Part shown: piece after piece, positions 61,551 through 64,000 of the stretch
Layout of the letters: the number at the start of each line of letters is the position of its first letter
How positions within the stretch are numbered: the stretch's first letter is position 1
NCBI RefSeq assembly: GCF_002374835.1
Contig: NZ_NWVD01000011.1
Location: 1-64,000, forward strand
Origin: Sphingomonas ginsenosidimutans
GTDB lineage: Bacteria; Pseudomonadota; Alphaproteobacteria; Sphingomonadales; Sphingomonadaceae
Reading direction: 5' to 3'
Length of the DNA stretch: 64,000 bases
Translations under genes and position numbers: made by a program
Notes under the pieces: model-generated
The model's input: only the letters and a program-made list of their open reading frames with translations
Database searches by the model: none
Told to the model about the DNA's origin: nothing

Positions 61551-62008
61551 GCAGCCTGGTCTTCACCGGCTTCAACCCGGCGCACGACGATATCTTCCGG
61601 TCACGCCTTGAAATGAGCAACCTGCCGACCGCTGATCTCAACGGGCCGGATCGCCTGTTTTTCCGCCTGTCGGATGACAACGGCCTGATTGGCTATATCG
61701 GCCTGGAGGGCGCTGGCCCCGACCGGCTGCTTCGCTCGCTCGTCGTGATGGGCGGGCGGAGAGGGCAAGGCTATGGCCGTCAGCTTGTCGACCGACTGGA
61801 ACTGCTGGCGCGCGATGGCGGCATCGAGCGGCTGCATCTGCTGACGACCACCGCCGCCCCGTTCTTCCATGCCCTCGGCTACGCGATCACCGATCGGGCA
61901 TCCGCGCCCGCGCCGATCGCCGCCTCGGCCGAGTTCTCGATGCTCTGTCCCGCGAATGCCACCTACATGAACAAAGGGCTTGTCGATGCCGCTGCGCGAC
62001 CTTCCTGA
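61547..62008 (+). CDS. arsN2: ArsN2-like GNAT acetyltransferase
   Basis: 153 residues from the ATG at 61547 (ATGA overlap with acr3). The acetyl-CoA motif is [20 protein letters not shown] with the RGQGYG loop; the substrate part is short, as in ArsN2. Position inside the ars operon supports the name. Its substrate is not established; the related ArsN1 acetylates organic arsenicals. The 3' end overlaps arsH by 23 bases. Confidence 0.85.
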   Translation: MSSLVFTGFNPAHDDIFRSRLEMSNLPTADLNGPDRLFFRLSDDNGLIGYIGLEGAGPDRLLRSLVVMGGRRGQGYGRQLVDRLELLARDGGIERLHLLTTTAAPFFHALGYAITDRASAPAPIAASAEFSMLCPANATYMNKGLVDAAARPS

Positions 62009-62726
62009 TCCCGACCACCTCCCGGCGCTCGATCCGGCCTATATCCGTCAGCGCCCCGCGCTGGGCCTCGGCCCGCTCGATCCCGCGCCGCGCATCCTCC
62101 TGCTCTACGGGAGCCTGCGCGAGCGGTCCTATTCACGCCTCTGCATCGAGGAGGCGGCGCGCCTGCTGCGCCTGTTCGGGTGCGAGACGCGCATTTTCGA
62201 TCCGTCCACGCTGCCGCTGCCCGACAGCCATGCCGGCGACGATCATCCCGCCGTCCACGAGCTGCGCGAACTGTCGATGTGGTCGGAGGGGCAAGTGTGG
62301 TGCAGCCCCGAACGCCACGGCCAGATCGCCGGCATCATGAAAGTGCAGATCGACCATCTGCCGCTCTCGATGGGCGGGATGCGCCCGACGCAGGGCCGCA
62401 CGCTCGCCGTCATGCAGGTCTCGGCGGGATCGCAGTCGTTCAACAGCGTCAACACGCTGCGCGTGTTGGGCCGCTGGATGCGGATGGTCACGATCCCTAA
62501 CCAGTCATCGGTCGCCAAGGCATTCAACGAGTTCGATGATGCCGGGCGCATGAAGCCGTCGAGCTATTACGACCGGATCGTGGACGTGATGGAGGAGCTG
62601 GTGCGTTTCACAATCCTGCTGCGGCCGCATACCGCCCAACTGTTCGATCGTTATTCCGAGCGGAAGGAAGCCGGCAAGCCCATCGATCCAAACTCTGATT
62701 TGTCGACCATCGCGACCGCGCCCTGA
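61986..62726 (+). CDS. arsH: NADPH-dependent FMN reductase ArsH
   Basis: 246 residues from the ATG at 61986 (GGG upstream). ArsH motifs: [20 protein letters not shown] (flavin phosphate loop), [30 protein letters not shown] and [20 protein letters not shown]. It oxidises trivalent organoarsenicals or provides redox protection. Last gene of the ars operon. A weak 5-base hairpin lies about ten bases after the stop. Confidence 0.94.
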   Translation: MPLRDLPDPDHLPALDPAYIRQRPALGLGPLDPAPRILLLYGSLRERSYSRLCIEEAARLLRLFGCETRIFDPSTLPLPDSHAGDDHPAVHELRELSMWSEGQVWCSPERHGQIAGIMKVQIDHLPLSMGGMRPTQGRTLAVMQVSAGSQSFNSVNTLRVLGRWMRMVTIPNQSSVAKAFNEFDDAGRMKPSSYYDRIVDVMEELVRFTILLRPHTAQLFDRYSERKEAGKPIDPNSDLSTIATAP

Positions 62727-62820
62727 TTTTCAGACACTCGGAAGACCGAGATGGGCGGAAGGGTGTCGAATCAGAGAATAGACAGTAACGGGCCGAATGA
62801 CTTGAATTTGCGACGGCGAG

Positions 62821-63060
62821 TCAGGTGGATTGAGACTGATAGGCGGTGGCACGGCGAGCCTTGGCGAAGCCGCGATCAGTGGCGATGAAGCGTTCGAGCA
62901 TCGGCACGATCAGCTTCACGGGATCGGCGGCAGGCTGGCCCGTCTCGCGGGCCAGCACCGCGGCATAGGCGGCGAGATCGCGGTGAAGCGTCGCCGGCAG
63001 TTCCACCGTGATCTTCACGGGCTTGTCGTCGGTGATCGGGCCGAGTTTCAGCTTGGTCAT
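62821..63060 (-). CDS. DUF2274 protein of the conjugation module
   Basis: 79 residues, MTKLKLGPITDDKPVKITVE to the C-terminus, with the DUF2274 pattern (VELPATLHRDLAAYAAVLAR). The family is found almost only directly after trbI in Trb-type transfer operons. The ribbon-helix-helix-like start suggests DNA or protein binding. It begins two bases after the trbI stop. Confidence 0.88.
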   Translation of the reverse strand: MTKLKLGPITDDKPVKITVELPATLHRDLAAYAAVLARETGQPAADPVKLIVPMLERFIATDRGFAKARRATAYQSQST

Positions 63061-63062
63061 GG

Positions 63063-64000
63063 TCAGTTCCCGTAGGGTTCGAGCACGATGTCGCGGGTGA
63101 CGATGACGCGGACGGGGAAGCCCGGCCGGATGGTCAGCGTCGGCGCGACGTTGAGCTGACGGCGAACGATCTGTTGTCCGGCGTCGTTAATGGTGTCCTG
63201 CCCGCCGTTGCGGATAGCGCGGAGCAGGCGGTCCTGGTCATCGACGGCGAGTTCGGAGCCGACCGACAGCAGGGTCGAGAGGCCGGCCGCCTTCGCCAAA
63301 TCCCACCAGTGATAATCGACGCCATCCTCCAGCCCGGCATAGCCCTGGCCGTCCGCGCCTGGTTGGCGTTCGAGCACGATGGATCGGCCGTTCGGCATGA
63401 TGAGCCGGTTCCAGACGAGCAGGACGCGGCGCTGACCGAACTGAACGGCATTGTCATACTGGCCGATGAGCCGCGCGCCCTGGGGCACGAGCAGGATGCG
63501 CCCGGTCGGGCTGTCGTAGATGTTCTCCGTCACCTGCGCGGTGATCTGGCCGGGAAGATCGGAACGGATGCCGGTGATGAGCGCGGCGGGGATGACGGCC
63601 CCGGCCTGAAGCACGAAGGGCGATGCCGGAGGGGTGACGCGATCCGGCGTCACGGTGCGGCGGTCGGCGGCGGCGTTGAGGAACGCGAGTTGCTTGTCCT
63701 GCGCCGTCGCCTGTCCCGGTTGCGTCGCCATGTCGATGCCCGCAAGTCCCGGCACGGCATTGCTTCCGGGCGTCGTGGCTGGCCCGCCCCGCGTCTGGAA
63801 AAACACGGTGCTGGTGCGCGCGGCTTCTTCCTCGGCGCGGCGGCGCTGTTCGGCTTCGCTGATGCCAGGCGCGGGAGTGGCAACGGCCGGCGCGGCAACG
63901 GGCTTGCCGGCATTCTGCGCATCGAGGATCGGGCGGCCGAGGTCGCCGGGCAGCGGCGGCCCGAGCACCGGCCCGGTATAGTCCTTCGGCAACCCGGCGA
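63063..64000 (-). CDS. trbI: TrbI/VirB10 conjugal transfer protein (N-terminus outside the window)
   Basis: The frame is open from the right edge through about 310 residues to a stop at 63063-63065. The Pro-rich linker (LPKDYTGPVLGPPLPGDLG) precedes the TrbI C-domain: SPFVLQAGAVIPAALITGIR, DLPGQITAQVTENIYDSPTG and IGQYDNAVQFGQRRVLLVWN. The TM anchor must lie further right. TrbI links the inner and outer membrane parts of the type IV secretion channel used for conjugation. Confidence 0.95.
   Translation of the reverse strand, partial: AGLPKDYTGPVLGPPLPGDLGRPILDAQNAGKPVAAPAVATPAPGISEAEQRRRAEEEAARTSTVFFQTRGGPATTPGSNAVPGLAGIDMATQPGQATAQDKQLAFLNAAADRRTVTPDRVTPPASPFVLQAGAVIPAALITGIRSDLPGQITAQVTENIYDSPTGRILLVPQGARLIGQYDNAVQFGQRRVLLVWNRLIMPNGRSIVLERQPGADGQGYAGLEDGVDYHWWDLAKAAGLSTLLSVGSELAVDDQDRLLRAIRNGGQDTINDAGQQIVRRQLNVAPTLTIRPGFPVRVIVTRDIVLEPYGN

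Larger units (their letters stand above)
56769..64000. mobile_element. Integrative (probably conjugative) element, left part, inserted at tRNA-Arg
   Basis: A serine recombinase sits flush against and reads into tRNA-Arg, followed by a toxin-antitoxin pair, an arsenic operon and the distal genes of a VirB/Trb transfer operon (TrbI, DUF2274). All are accessory functions and continue to the window edge. The exact left boundary is the unseen recombination core within or next to the tRNA 3' half; the right boundary lies outside the window. Confidence 0.72.

Noticed and set aside
62737..62750. Terminator after arsH
   Set aside because: Only a 5-base stem (CTCGG/CCGAG) with no T tract; too weak to call.

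Overview
The window looks like a chromosomal segment of a sphingomonad (Alphaproteobacteria, Sphingomonadales). The DNA is uniformly high in GC. It has a TonB-dependent receptor, an ExbB-ExbD-ExbD-TonB operon, a divergent glpK/glpD-glpR locus, and many 4-base ATGA gene overlaps. The right end carries a conjugative TrbI/DUF2274 module of a type common in this order. The species assignment is an inference; no rRNA is present.

Layout: 1-1.2 kb is a graveyard of nested insertion sequences (an IS21 end inside an IS5-type transposase inside an IS3-type orfA). 1.2-6.4 kb is a minus-strand ion-homeostasis cluster (K+ channel, DUF389 protein, Na+/H+ antiporter, DUF2254 protein), facing a BCCT osmolyte transporter (6.6-8.5 kb). 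8.8-12.5 kb is a metal locus: an outer-membrane porin and an Nramp-related transporter with a changed metal site, facing an RcnR-type metal-sensing repressor. A possible 36-codon leader ORF, a hairpin and a palindromic operator lie in the space between. 12.6-12.9 kb is a deletion scar that fuses the starts of two lost genes. 13-21.5 kb holds a D-amino-acid dehydrogenase-like flavoprotein, a ROK regulator facing a TonB-dependent receptor, a DUF218 protein, an S1/P1-type nuclease and an MFS symporter.

21.6-32.1 kb holds a large MscS-type channel and a tightly coupled glgX-treZ-malQ-treY operon, which would convert glycogen to trehalose and ends at a strong terminator. 32.3-36.2 kb is the glycerol locus (glpK, glpD, glpR). 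36.2-39.7 kb encodes an M16 peptidase pair (one active, one lacking the zinc motif) and a small TPR protein. 40.2-42.7 kb is the TonB energising operon. 42.9-56.7 kb is core housekeeping: folB, GST, a GNAT enzyme, DUF1285, CoA pyrophosphatase, cca, a GGDEF-EAL protein, parC, two lipoprotein-like genes, purC-purS-purQ, a GFA protein and a queuosine-precursor transporter.

From the 3' end of tRNA-Arg(TCT) at 56.7 kb to the right edge lies the left part of an integrative element. A large serine recombinase reads into the tRNA gene and is translationally coupled to a TumE/TumA-type toxin-antitoxin pair with a perfect palindrome in front. An arsenic-resistance operon (arsR-arsC-acr3-arsN2-arsH) and the end of a conjugative transfer operon (DUF2274, TrbI) follow. 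The features most worth testing are the RcnR/Nramp-related/porin locus, the toxin-antitoxin-integrase operon at the tRNA, and the receptor-nuclease cluster with its palindromic leader.
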